A stretch of 64,000 bases of DNA, taken from Aurantiochytrium sp. KH105. Lineage: Eukaryota > Sar > Bigyra > Thraustochytrida > Thraustochytriidae. Every line of letters starts with the position of its first letter. The stretch's first letter is position 1. The notes under the pieces were generated by a model. The model was not told the DNA's origin and searched no databases. It saw only the letters and a list, made by a program, of their open reading frames with translations. The stretch is taken from NCBI GenBank assembly GCA_003116975.1, contig BGKB01000014.1, forward strand, positions 1-64,000. The letters are read 5' to 3'. The translations under genes and the position numbers were made by a program. Below are positions 1 to 9,909 of the stretch, in pieces.

Positions 1-142
1 TCTTACGTGGAGATGGTCTTAAAATTAACAAAGAATCCATCGCCTTCACGCTCGAGACGTCGCGCGAAGCGAAGCGCAAAGCAGGTCCATCGCTCAAATC
101 TTTCCTTCTCTCTGTCCTCCAGGTCATGACCGTGACCCACCA

Positions 143-183
143 GCTGCCGCTGCCGCTGCCGCTGCCGCTGCCGCTGCCGCTGC
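143..183. repeat. GCTGCC hexamer repeat
   Basis: About seven near-perfect copies of GCTGCC lie upstream of the glycosyltransferase reading frame. They appear to be non-coding, because the best start codon of that gene is at 358. Confidence 0.8.
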
Positions 184-357
184 AGGCCCCGAACCCCTGG
201 GTCGAGATTGACCAGCGGCCAGCAGGCAGGCATCGTGTCGTCCTTCTCGACTAGGCCTGCTGGACTTTTTCCGGCCGGGCAAAAGGAAGCGCGCCTCCAG
301 GCCGCGCGCGACAGCGAGCGGGACGCACATACCCGGACCGAGAACACGGAAGATGAA

Positions 358-1489
358 ATGGACCCAATTGCCTGTCTAACACCGAGCCGAGACGCCTTTC
401 TTCCCCTTGAGCACCGCGCCGCAACCGCCATCCGACCGGGGACCATCTTTGTGTCCGTGGCGAGCTACCGCGATGACGAGTGCAAGCACACGATCGCCTC
501 GCTCTTCGAGCGCGCCGCCCGCCCCGACCGCGTCTTCGTCGGCGTCGTCCAGCAAAACAAGGCCGGCGAGGCTGGCGAGGACGGCATCGAGACCTGCGAC
601 ACTTGCTCAGTCAGGCTAGCCCGAGGCCAGGTGCGGATCAAACGCCTCGACCACACCGAGGCGCGGGGCCCCACCTTCGCTCGCTTCGAGGCTACCAAAC
701 TCTGGGGCGGTGAGGAGCTCTTCATGCAAATCGACAGCCACAGCAAGTTCCAACAAGACTGGGATGAAACGGTTTTCGCGGAGATGGCGCGCACGCGCGA
801 CCCCAAGGCCGTTGTCGGCCACTACCCGCCAACGGACAAGCAGATGGAGCAGATGCTCCGCTCGGACTTTTCCAGCATCATCACCGTCTGCACGGGCTCC
901 ATGGGCCGCGACCACATTCCCGTCATCAAGGCGCGCATGATCACGCCACCCGCCGGTGACGGCCCCGTTCCCATGCCCTTCATCGGAGCTAACAACTTCG
1001 TCATGCCCTACCAGCCTGGCAGGCGCTGCTGGACGTGCCCTTCGACCCTAACCTTGCCTTCCTCTTCTTTGGCGAGGAGGTGCTCTACTCGGCCTCTGGA
1101 CCTCCGGCTACAACTTCTACGCCCCGCGCAAGGCCTACCTCACGCACCACTACGGCCGCGCCAAGAAGCCCAAGTTCTGGACGGACATCTCCACCACCGG
1201 AACGTGCCAGCGCAAGGCCAAGCTGCGCCTCCTCTACTTCTTTGGCCTCGTGCCACTCGATCGCGTCCCCGCTACTTTCCGCCGCGACATCTCGCGCTTC
1301 GGCATGGGGAACGCCAGGTCTCTCGAGTCTTACCTCCGCTTCGCCAAAATTGACTTCCAGAAAAGGCGAGTCGGATCGTCTTGCAAGGGAGAACACTACC
1401 CACACCCGATACCAATGTGCACACTGCCGTCCACCCATGACGGGTGGACGGCGACCGACGGGCTCGGGCCGGTCACCGTGACCGTGTGA
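358..1489 (+). pseudogene. Skp1-type GlcNAc-transferase, two frameshifts
   Basis: The product resembles the GT60 family, which adds N-acetylglucosamine to hydroxyproline of Skp1 in the cytosol of protists. The family start TIFVSVASYRDDEC is near residue 30, followed by the ATLFQ-type helix, the metal/donor segment FMQIDSHSKF and LRSDFSSIITVCTGSM. ATG 358 is preferred over the earlier, weaker frame. The reading frame changes twice. The first change is near 1010-1017, after NNFVMPYQ. The second is near 1095, after FFGEEVLYSA. The downstream family pieces VPFDPNLAFLFFGEE, LWTSGYNFYAPRKAYLTHHY and SLESYLRFAKIDFQ are all present, but in frames 1, 3 and 2 in turn. The last frame ends at 1489. No intron with sensible borders repairs both breaks, so this is a decayed gene or carries sequencing deletions in GC-rich DNA. 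Family assignment is confident; functional status is not. Confidence 0.75.
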
Positions 1490-1972
1490 CGCGCAAAATT
1501 CGCGACAATACTTATCAATTTTTTTTATAAAAATTTTTTCGTTGGGAGGTTTTGCACGCGGCTTCGAGGTGGCGAAATCTAACAGACCCAGTGCGCTTGC
1601 CGGGGGGGGGGGGTAGCATGGATAGGAGGGGGGTAGGAAAAATTGAGCGCACAGCGAGGCACAGCATGAAAAAAAAAAACGACCAAGTACACCCTCTGTA
1701 GCAAGGGTGAAAAATGAGTCGATCATCAAAAATATGACGAAGGCCGCCCTCTGTGGCAGGAGTGTAGAATGGCTCCAATCCCTGCCTGCAGTAAGGGGGT
1801 GGAGAGGAGGATGAGCCCAAAATTCGACAAAGTCCAGCTGATGTAGTGAAGGGTCGTACAAAGACACTGCGCGAGGGAAACGTTTGTACACAAATGATTT
1901 CGTTTAAGCAGTTTCGGCAGTGGTAGCGCGGCTCAGAAGAATTACCTTCACGGGTCTTGAAAAGAGTCCTCG
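1490..1972. other. convergent intergenic spacer
   Basis: This spacer lies between the transferase and the next minus-strand gene. It holds T-rich and A-rich stretches near 1518-1540, a G run at about 1602-1612, and three loosely similar copies of a CCCTCTGT/CCCTGCCT-type unit between 1689 and 1802. No gene is recognised. Confidence 0.5.
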
Positions 1973-3250
1973 CTATCCTTGCGTCCTCTGCTTGAGATGC
2001 TCGTACGATCTGTAAACGGTGTCTTCCACACTGTATAAGGAGTCTCCAAAACCAATTTTGTTGCGAACTGTATCATCGGTGATGAGATCCTTACGTGTCA
2101 CACGCATCTCTTGATCAAGACAGTCGAAGAACTCCTTAAAGTTGACGGTCAGTGCCAATTGTCTGCCTGCATACTCGAGCCCAAAGCCAACATCCGTCTG
2201 CAGGTTGTGGTCAAGATGGGGATGAAAGGACCTCCCCTGCTGTAAATTTTCTTGCTGCTGTCTGACGAAGTGCAGCCCTGCTTGGCAGTTCGTTCGTGCC
2301 TCAGGAATTCTTGGTCGCTTTGCACGCGCGTCTTGGCGCGCGTCGCTGCTCCCGGGCATCGCGTTTGTTTGTGTGTATTGCAACGACGGCGCGCTGGTCT
2401 CTGCTACTGACATCGGCGCAACGCCCTGCGATCCAGCCGCCACGTTCGTGGTGCCTGGCGATACACAGATCGATGCTTCGTGCGTGCTCTGCGACGCAGA
2501 GATGTTGCAGGAACCTACATTCGAAGAATCAAGCGCTGTAGCTCCTTGCGATGCCCTTCGTGCCTCCATCCTTGAAGGTATTCCAGATGAACTAGTCTCG
2601 GATAGGTCGTTTATGGCTGACGCGCGCTTATCTGCAAGAGCGCAACGCTCAGCCAATGAGTCCAGCGCTGCGTGCTCAATCTGTCGTAACTCTCGCGCGC
2701 GATTCGCTTGCTGCCCGGCATTCAAAAGTAAGTCATCAGGGTCAAGCGTATGCTGTTGACGCAATCTGGGGCGGTCAGGCCCGAAGGGTCTCACTCGCGT
2801 GCTCTGTTGGTGTCCACTTGTAATGGGAATGATTGGGCGAGGCAATGGCTCGCCAGGAAGAGCGGGCTCCGCACTCGTGTTAAATGATGATTTGTCGTTT
2901 TGCAGAAGCTCCGCAAAGTTCCGTACATGCTCCGCGACGTCTGTTCCAGTCTGCGCCGACGCGAAAAATTCCTCCCAATGCTGCTGCACCTGATCGACCT
3001 AAGAGGGCTTGTGAACGTGATCTATAAGAGATGTTGCCTTACGGGCCATCGCAAAGATCTCAACCATCTTCGCAGAAAAATCGGTGACCAGCGAGCGACT
3101 CTGAGATACGAGGTCGGCATCTTGCAGCGCTAAATCCTGCTCGATGACGTTGTCATCCTCGTCCTCGTCGACGGAATGAGTGCCCCTCGAATCTATTCTT
3201 TTTACCGCGGTACATTGCGCGTGAGCAAACTGCGTCGAAGATGCATTCAT
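1973..3250 (-). CDS. hypothetical protein with in-frame TAG or intron
   Basis: I do not recognise this gene. A reading frame starts at a true ATG (3248-3250, MNASSTQFAH) and runs for 83 codons to a TAG at 2999-3001. It then continues in the same frame for another 340 codons to 1973. The downstream part has no ATG near its beginning: it opens VDQVQQHWEEFF, and its first Met lies about 140 residues in. The two parts therefore probably form one protein of up to about 425 residues. The N-terminal part looks helical (SRSLVTDFSAKMVEIF). The middle is Ser/Gln/Ala-rich and disordered. The C-terminus is charged and helical (KEFFDCLDQEMRVTRKDL). A short in-frame intron could remove the TAG; GT at about 3109 with AG at 2999 would give 111 bp. 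Stop readthrough or pseudogenisation are the alternatives. Confidence 0.5.
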
Positions 3251-4049
3251 CTGGATGCCTCTCTCGTTCAGGTAGCACGTATCGATCGCAAGCTACGCTT
3301 GCTCCTCCGTGGGTAGTCATCGACCGGAAAAAAGGGGCTCAACGTTCTGAGAGAACGTTGAGCCTTGCCCAATCCGTAGAGTCGCCTGCTGAGGTCGAAT
3401 GCGCGCGGGTAAGGGCACAATCACGTGCACGTAGATAGCCTTCTCCGCAGAGATGAAGCAACAGTGACTTTGGCGACGGCAACGAGAACGAAGAGTGGAG
3501 AGGGGGTCGAAGCGGCGAAGCGACGACCCAACACAATGGCTAATTGAAAGGGAGGCAGTTGCTCACAAAGGCAACGCGCGAAAACTGAGAAGTATGCAAC
3601 TTTAGGGAGTCTCGCGCACCCCCCTCCCGCCCAGTGAAGCTGCCGTCGCCACGCACGCCGACGTGCGCGGCAACGCACAGACGGCTCCACGCCACGTGGG
3701 CAATCCCTATTTGCTATCTTACCCTGCTGCAGCCTCTGGCCGACCGCAACCCATTTTATTGCCACCTGACGCTACGGGGTCTCGAAATAGAAACCCCCCC
3801 TCGATGGGGAGGCCCGATCAGAACCAAACGGAACGAGCTAGCTGTGTAATGTCGCGAATGATCAGATCCACGTGACTGTGTCACGACGTGTTCTATTGTT
3901 TTAGGGCCCCGTTCCAACTCGTTCTTTTTACCTGCTGCACCTGCCTGCAGAAAAAAACCTTAATTTTAATTTTAAATCCGACAAAACCAGAAACACGCGC
4001 GGGCGGTGGTTTTTTGCCATCGTCTTTTCCCGCTTGGCCCCGGGTTTGG
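3251..4049. other. divergent intergenic spacer
   Basis: The spacer separates two divergently oriented hypothetical genes. It contains the perfect hairpin at 3336-3364, listed separately, and T-rich and A-rich tracts near 3948-3975 just upstream of the next gene. No open frame here looks like a gene. Confidence 0.5.
3336..3364. repeat. perfect 13-bp inverted repeat, 3-nt loop
   Basis: The left arm GGCTCAACGTTCT and the right arm AGAACGTTGAGCC are exact reverse complements separated by GAG. The element sits about 90 bp upstream of the minus-strand start at 3250. It could be a cruciform, a dimeric protein-binding site or an RNA hairpin in a 5' leader. Confidence 0.85.
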
Positions 4050-5651
4050 ATGATGCTCCCGCGCGGAGGAGAAGGGCAGGGGCAAGGGCAGCAGCAACAG
4101 CAAGCACAAGGAGCGTCACCACTTCTCCTCCAGCTCCTGCAAAAGGGGCAAAATGCGCAACATGGCACAGCACAAGCGACGGCCGCGGCGGCGCCACCGC
4201 CCGTCGCGGCCTCGCCGCCTGTTACCGTGGACTCGCCGCCCGTCGCCGCATCCTTGTTGCCCGCCTCGCAGCCGCAGACGCAGCAAGCACAGTATCAAGC
4301 ACAGTATCTAGCATGGCAGCAAGCGCAGCAGCAAGCGCAGCAGCAAGCGCAGCAGCAAGCACAGCAGCAAGCGCAGCAGCAAGCGCAGCAGCAAGCGCGG
4401 CAGCAAGCGCGGCAGCAAGCACAGCGCGTTTCCAAAGTACAGGATGACGACGAGGATGATGATGATGACGACCGCGGAAACCACCACCACCAACGCCACC
4501 GCCACCACCGCCGCCGCTACAGACACGTGGACAGGAGACCCACATGGACTCGCAACGAGCGGTACGCAGACGAGTACTTTGATCGAGACATGCCGCCTCG
4601 GCGAAACGTCGACGACGACCCCGGGACAGTGCCAATGAGTTCATTTGTGGCGCTCAAAACCGAGATGGCGGTGCTCCGGTACAGAATTGACGGCATGGAG
4701 AAACAATTGAAGGAAAGGGAAGCCGCACTCGTCGCACTCGCCGCACCCGCCGCACCCGCCGCACCCGCCGCACCCGCCGCACCCGCCGCACCCGCCGCAC
4801 CCGTCGCGCCTGCCAATCTACCTCCAGACTTCCTGGGCGACCTCTGCCGCCTGCCCCGCGAGAGTCTGGTGACGGACTCCTTTGAACACTCACGCCTCCG
4901 CCACATCCCCTGCGGCGAATTGTCGCGGGCCGGCTCATCTCCGCTCCCCAAGCGCATCGAAGCGGGCCTGCTAGGTGAGGCCTGGGTCAGAAAGGTCTTC
5001 AGCAACACCTCCGCCGCCGTCTCGTCGACCTTCCTTAGCGCAATGAGCATCTGGGCCAAGCAGGTCAAAATCTCATGGGAGCTCGCGGGGAACAGCCCCT
5101 TTCGCGCCAACTTCGTCGCGCGATACGGAAAGAAGCACCTTCGTAGCGCGGGTGCCTCCGCGAAGAGGAAAACGCCGAGTACACCTTCGCCGCTCGCAGG
5201 GCCTGTCAACAAGAAAGTGGCCACTACCGCTACTGGCGACGGGTCAAAGGCCCAACAGGAGCAGCAGCAACTACAGCAGCAACTACAGCAGCACTCGGAG
5301 GGGTCCGAGTCATCGGACGAGTCGGACGACTCAGACGAGTCGAGGAAGGATGGGACTGCCGAAGCACGGCATTTATCGGAAACGGGCGACCTCGTTACCA
5401 CCTTCGACGTAAATGCCCTCATCGTTGACTTTACCAACGACTTCCTCGGGCTGGACATGAACGAGCTCGATGCCCTCTACGAGTCGTACAAGCCCAACCT
5501 TTTCCCCAGACCCTCGGCGAATTCCAGGAAGAAACGCAGTCAGAAAAGACGCATCGTCGCCGTTCTTCGCCACACCGCCAACTCCCGCATCGAAAGGCAA
5601 TGGACTAAATACCTCACGGCACTGGAACTTGATCATCATACAGACGCATGA
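4050..5651 (+). CDS. Gln/Ala-rich low-complexity hypothetical protein
   Basis: The frame from ATG 4050 encodes 533 residues of unknown function; an upstream in-frame ATG at 3888 exists but follows AT-rich, non-coding-like sequence. Order of segments: Gln-rich start; Pro/Ala/Val stretch; a repeat of about nine Q-Q-A-Q units; an acidic patch; His/Arg-rich run; predicted coiled coil around [19 protein letters not shown]; eight APA-type units; a non-repetitive globular-looking region with [15 protein letters not shown] and [15 protein letters not shown]; poly-Gln; acidic [10 protein letters not shown]; and a basic C-terminus ([11 protein letters not shown]). The globular part suggests a small DNA- or protein-binding module, but no family is recognised. 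The stop lies only 33 bp from that of the convergent neighbour. Confidence 0.6.
   Translation: MMLPRGGEGQGQGQQQQQAQGASPLLLQLLQKGQNAQHGTAQATAAAAPPPVAASPPVTVDSPPVAASLLPASQPQTQQAQYQAQYLAWQQAQQQAQQQAQQQAQQQAQQQAQQQARQQARQQAQRVSKVQDDDEDDDDDDRGNHHHQRHRHHRRRYRHVDRRPTWTRNERYADEYFDRDMPPRRNVDDDPGTVPMSSFVALKTEMAVLRYRIDGMEKQLKEREAALVALAAPAAPAAPAAPAAPAAPAAPVAPANLPPDFLGDLCRLPRESLVTDSFEHSRLRHIPCGELSRAGSSPLPKRIEAGLLGEAWVRKVFSNTSAAVSSTFLSAMSIWAKQVKISWELAGNSPFRANFVARYGKKHLRSAGASAKRKTPSTPSPLAGPVNKKVATTATGDGSKAQQEQQQLQQQLQQHSEGSESSDESDDSDESRKDGTAEARHLSETGDLVTTFDVNALIVDFTNDFLGLDMNELDALYESYKPNLFPRPSANSRKKRSQKRRIVAVLRHTANSRIERQWTKYLTALELDHHTDA
4316..4427 (+). repeat. 12-bp coding minisatellite (QQAQ)
   Basis: There are about nine copies of CAGCAGCAAGCG with scattered transitions (GCG/GCA, CAG/CGG). 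They encode the Gln-Gln-Ala-Gln tract of the host gene. Confidence 0.9.
4741..4803 (+). repeat. 9-bp coding minisatellite (APA)
   Basis: Seven tandem copies of CCGCACCCG encode an Ala-Pro-Ala spacer between the predicted coiled coil and the globular region of the host protein. Confidence 0.9.
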
Positions 5652-5684
5652 AAAAATGGATTTTATCGGTTTACTTACTTTTTC

Positions 5685-6750
5685 TTACTCCTTCTTCTGG
5701 ATCTTGGCGGGAGCTTCGGGCTCCTCTCCCTTCTGGTCCTTCCTCTTCAGGCTCTTTGCCGTCGCTTTCGGCTCTCCCTCCTCCTCCGGGGACAGGTTGT
5801 CTTCGATGAGCCGGAACCCATCGAAAGGCAGGGTCGCGGTCACCAGCGTCACGACATAGCGACCCAGCACACGACGCACGGTGCTCGACAGCCACTCCTC
5901 GGTCGTAATCTGCGTAACAGGTTCCTTTTTCAAGCTTGTCCCGACCTGGGCCATGGCAGACTCCGAGCCCTTGAATTCGATGCCGTCGCTGGTCACCTTG
6001 GTCACCTCCAGGGTGTGACCCTGGTACTCGATGATCGAGCCCACTTCGATGTACGTGTCACTGAATTCCGGGTTCGTGACGATCACATCGGCATCCCGGG
6101 CATCGCGAGGAACACCCGCGCCTTCGAGCACATTGCGCATCATCCGGTACTGATCGACACGCTGCTGCGATTCGCCCCGCTCGAATACCGCTACAAAAAA
6201 GGCCTGGACCCACGTTAGCGCGCGAGCAAAGGCGTCGCAGTACGCTCTCGTCAAGAGCTCACTGAAGCGGGGGTCGGTCAGCGCCGCGCCCAAGGCGCCC
6301 GTGGCAAGCATCGCGTGCTTTGTGTTCACCGTAAAATGGGGCTGCCCCTTTCGCGTGACCTTCTGGTAAATGCAGTTGGTCCACCTCGTGCCGAACTTGG
6401 CACTCACCTCCGTGTACGTCGAGGAGCGCGGGTCGATGCAGATGTAGGTCTCCTCTTGGTCGGTCTGCTGGGGTCCGTAGCCGGTGAGGATGCAAGGCCA
6501 GTAGATGATCGCATCCACCTTCGTGAAGGTGACAGGGACCCAAACGAGGTTGTCCAGGCGCCCGTGGGAGCCTTCGATGAACTCGAGAGGCGCCCACTTG
6601 CCGAAAAAGCCGGTCGTGTCCCATGCGTCGACGTGAGAGCTACTGGTGAGCTCCTTTGCCAAGGCCAAGATGTCGGTCTGCTTATGCTCCACTGCCTGGA
6701 TGTGTCTCGCTGGCCGGCCGCAGCCCGTGAACGCCCGAAGCTCAGGCGGC
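5685..6750 (-). CDS. hypothetical protein, 5' end unresolved
   Basis: An open frame on the minus strand encodes at least 350 residues ending in a Lys/Glu-rich tail (SLKRKDQKGEEPEAPAKIQK). Its composition and regular domain-like blocks suggest a real protein. One block around NLVWVPVTFTKVDAIIYWPC is Trp- and aromatic-rich. A second block, VGSIIEYQGHTLEVTKVTSD, resembles a small beta-barrel. The frame stays open to 6884, but the only codon there is TTG. No ATG in frame occurs before residue ~170, so a 5' exon must be missing from this model. CAG acceptors occur near 6693 and 6705. Any upstream exon would lie antisense to the 5' part of the divergent neighbour starting at 6805. Function unknown. 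Confidence 0.5.
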
Positions 6751-6804
6751 AGAGCGAGCGCGGGCCCAGCAAAACCGGAACTGGGACGCGGAGCGGACGC
6801 GACG

Positions 6805-7926
6805 ATGGCAGCGCGACGCGCAGCCGTGGGGCTCGGCGTGGCGGGCGCGGCGGGCGCGGCGGTGTACTGGGTGCCGGCGCTCAAGGAGACGCGGACGGGC
6901 TGCTACTTGGCGTGGAACTATCCGTACGATGTCTTGCACAAGGACACGTACAGCGAGACCTCGTGGAGGCTCGCGCTCGGAGGTCTGAGCGGCCTGGGCG
7001 CGGCCATCGCGCTCACGCGAGGCGTCGGCGGCGCGGCGGGCTCGAAAAACCCGCTGCTCGGCATTCCCAAGACGGCGCTGGCCATGTTCACCGGCATGGT
7101 CACCTTCTCGGTCACGACCCAGCTGACGCCGTACATCATGCCCCCGGCGCACCGCATGACAAAGTTTGTCATGTACGGCATCGATGGTCTCATGGCCGAC
7201 ATTGCTGGCCGCTACGAGGGCGATCTGCCTCTGTGGGAGAAACAAGATGGCATCACGCGCGATGATGTCGAACGCTACGTTGCAAAGGAGGCTGCTCGCA
7301 AAAAGGAAGTCGGTACCAACTCTCGCGCTGCCGGCTCCCTCGAAGTACAGGATCCAATGGAGCTTATTGCCAAAATGGATTCGTCACAGCTCGAGAACGA
7401 ACTTCGAAAGGAGAGCCTACCTGCGGACCAGCGCAAGCGTGCTCTCGAACGGCATCGCCAGGAGCTCGTGTCGTCGCTCTTGCGTCTGCGTCGTGAGCAA
7501 ACCTTGCTGGAGCATCAAATTGATTCCAAGACGCGGGCCATTAAAAAGCTCGGAAAAGGCGCGCAGTCTCAAGACCTCGACGACGAGGTTGGTGAGCTGC
7601 GCAAGCAAATCGCCAAGAAGGACGACGCCAAAGCCACTCTCAAGAATAAAGCCGAGCATTTCCATCACGAAAGTCTTTCGGGGCTCTGCGAAGCCGAAGT
7701 TTACGTCAAGGTGCACCGCCTTGAGGAGTTACGCGAGCGTCAACTTCTGATGGCTCAGCAAGCACGAGACTCTGGTTCCTTTGATCGCATGGTGCTCCGC
7801 AAGGAACTTCGTGCGCTCGACGTGCAAAAGTACGACCTGAAGAAGAACGCCAAAGACGCTTTTGGAGTGCGCATCAGTAAAAAGGCAGCCTCTGTCGAGC
7901 CTTGGCGTCACGTGCTCGAGCTCTAA
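6805..7926 (+). CDS. membrane-anchored coiled-coil protein, probably mitochondrial
   Basis: Translation from ATG 6805 gives 373 residues. The first 20 are Ala/Arg-rich with no acidic residues, as in a mitochondrial targeting or anchor sequence. Two or three short hydrophobic helices follow: LGGLSGLGAAIALTRGVGG near residues 50-70, and a stretch near 90-110 containing LAMFTGMVTFSV. From about residue 185 to the end the protein is a charged, heptad-like coiled coil. No known family is recognised. Membrane topology and mitochondrial location are inferred from composition only. The gene converges on LZTFL1 with 133 bp between stop codons. Confidence 0.65.
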   Translation: MAARRAAVGLGVAGAAGAAVYWVPALKETRTGCYLAWNYPYDVLHKDTYSETSWRLALGGLSGLGAAIALTRGVGGAAGSKNPLLGIPKTALAMFTGMVTFSVTTQLTPYIMPPAHRMTKFVMYGIDGLMADIAGRYEGDLPLWEKQDGITRDDVERYVAKEAARKKEVGTNSRAAGSLEVQDPMELIAKMDSSQLENELRKESLPADQRKRALERHRQELVSSLLRLRREQTLLEHQIDSKTRAIKKLGKGAQSQDLDDEVGELRKQIAKKDDAKATLKNKAEHFHHESLSGLCEAEVYVKVHRLEELRERQLLMAQQARDSGSFDRMVLRKELRALDVQKYDLKKNAKDAFGVRISKKAASVEPWRHVLEL

Positions 7927-8059
7927 TATTATTGTAAAGGAGCCAAAAAAGAATCAATTTTGTGAAAATAGCAGTTCTTGGAAAACAAAGCAGTAGAAAA
8001 AAAAAAGGAGCGCGCCGCGTAGCGTTGAGTAGGCAAGGGTGCAGCAGACTTCAAGAAAT

Positions 8060-9007
8060 CTACTTGTGGTGCTTGAGGGGTGTGTCGTCGATATCACGCG
8101 AAAGGGCAGCCTCGTCCGGCTCGTACCGGAGGAGGCGACGTCGCAGATCCGTGAGCTGGTCCGTCTTTTGGCTGAGCGTCTTGCGCATTTGCTGAAACTG
8201 CTTTGAGGCACGGAAGCGTGCGCTAACGTCGTCAAGGTCAATATCGTGCGTCTCTAATAAAAGCTGGCGAGCGTCGGCCAATTTGGCACGCATATCCACA
8301 GACATTGTGCGCTCCTCGTCGAGCTCAGCCTGAAGTCGCAAAAGCGCCTCACGCGCAGAAGACGACGACGAAGTGCCAGAAGACTTGGCTTCTTCCATTT
8401 GCGCCTCCGCAGCAGCGCGCCCCGAGACGGCCGTGTCAAGTTGCCGCTTAAGAGACTCCACCTCGTAGGTGCAATTCGACAGTTGCTGCCGCGCACGATC
8501 GAGCTCATCGTGGAGACTTTCATTCTCCTTGCGAGCCGACGCAATTTGGTCTTGCAATTGAGCGTTTTGCTCGACAATGCGCTGTTGCTCGTCGCGAAGA
8601 GACACCAGACGGCCCGCTTTGCTCTTGGCATTGGGGACACCATGGCCATCGAGGCGAATTTTGTCCACCTCGGCAAGCAAATGGCTATCCTCGATCTTGG
8701 ACGTGTCCATCTCAAGCTCGAGATCCTGTGCGTCGGCATCTTGAAAGAGCTGTTGGATCGCCAGCACGCTCATGCTCACCGTTCTGCGAAGATCATCCTC
8801 GTAGCTTGTCTTCAGAGACTCACACAGACTCTGTAAGATGTCCTTGACTTCTTCTGGATCGAGGAGCGCGTCGCCATCAAGTCGGGCTTCTTGCGCGTCC
8901 GTAAAGATTTCTTGGATTTCCTGCACCTGGACTTCACGTTTTTGTTTAAAGAACTTGATGTACTTGGCCAGCTGCTCGCGGTGAAATGCGCTGAGTTGCA
9001 ATGCCAT
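8060..9007 (-). CDS. LZTFL1: leucine zipper transcription factor-like 1 (BBS17)
   Basis: The 315-residue product matches LZTFL1 (human protein 299 residues), a cytosolic regulator of BBSome entry into cilia and of ciliary receptor traffic. The N-terminal helical block (HREQLAKYIKFFKQKREVQV, then TDAQEARLDGDALLDPEEV) corresponds to the conserved LZTFL1 head. Residues ~145-305 form the coiled coil. The diagnostic C-terminus MRKTLSQKTDQLTDLRRRLL followed by RYEPDE aligns directly with the vertebrate end. ATG 9005-9007 was chosen because the family N-terminus starts a few residues in, and the upstream extension is low-complexity Arg-rich. Its presence supports a ciliated or flagellated life stage. 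Confidence 0.88.
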   Translation of the reverse strand: MALQLSAFHREQLAKYIKFFKQKREVQVQEIQEIFTDAQEARLDGDALLDPEEVKDILQSLCESLKTSYEDDLRRTVSMSVLAIQQLFQDADAQDLELEMDTSKIEDSHLLAEVDKIRLDGHGVPNAKSKAGRLVSLRDEQQRIVEQNAQLQDQIASARKENESLHDELDRARQQLSNCTYEVESLKRQLDTAVSGRAAAEAQMEEAKSSGTSSSSSAREALLRLQAELDEERTMSVDMRAKLADARQLLLETHDIDLDDVSARFRASKQFQQMRKTLSQKTDQLTDLRRRLLRYEPDEAALSRDIDDTPLKHHK

Positions 9008-9909
9008 TTTCCTTTTTCTCTCTCTCTTGCCGTTTTTTCGGTCAGCGTGAGAAGCGCGCAAGGAGAGGAGCTCCAGGGATACCTGCTCACCTTCGCGTCT
9101 GCCGCAGCAGAGCCTTCGCCTTTGCCGCCGCGCAGCGAGTGCTGCGCGTGCTTGCAAGTTTCCTTTCTCCCGAATGCGATTGGCGCCAGGAACTCTCTAA
9201 AGACAGACAGACAGACAAGAAGGCTCAGCAAGCATTCTTGACAAGGTTTGTGAAATATGACCGTTGAAAGGGCTAAAGTCACGTTCCTGCTCATGCGGAA
9301 AGGAAGAAAGCAGATTTGGCCAAGGTTAGGTTGTCACCAAAAAAAATATATAGAACTCTGACCACCTTGTAGGCTGCAATCTGCTGCGGATCTGTTATTT
9401 TGGGACATGGCTGACATTCACACCTGCATAGAAATACCGAAAACAAAAAACCTTAAAAAAAAAAAAGTTTCTCCTACGGTGCCATGCAGTCCCCATTACA
9501 CGCTTGAGGCATCAGTATGTAGAGCTTGTGTCGGAGTTCAAGTCAACTCGAGCCGAGCGCTCCAGCGAGGAAGATAGTACGCGAATGAACTTGAAGACGA
9601 AGATGGTGGTACAAGAAAAGCAAAAAGAAAAGCCAAAAAGATAAGTTATTGTTTTTCCACAAATGTTGTATTTATAGTTCATCATCGAGGCGCACATCAA
9701 GCAAATCTTATCGGGGAGAGAAGGCGAGACGGCTTCGCCTGACGACGCGCGACCGGTCTGCGTGGGCCGGCGTGTGCTTGTTAGCTTCCCTAGTAGCTAG
9801 CGAAGGCGTAGTCTGCTTGGTTGGCTTGCGCGCTCGCGAGCGAATCTGCGCGTCGTCTCGGTGGCTGCGCTTCTAACTTCGCCGTGTCGCTCGCTGCAAG
9901 AAAAAACAC
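9008..9909. other. divergent spacer, LZTFL1/cystinosin
   Basis: This 0.9-kb promoter-side spacer contains A-rich runs at about 9340-9350 and 9453-9470. No additional gene is supported. Confidence 0.5.

Noticed and set aside
6400-6700. PWWP domain in the minus-strand hypothetical protein
   Set aside because: An aromatic block and YWPC are suggestive, but the spacing and remaining PWWP positions do not match convincingly.
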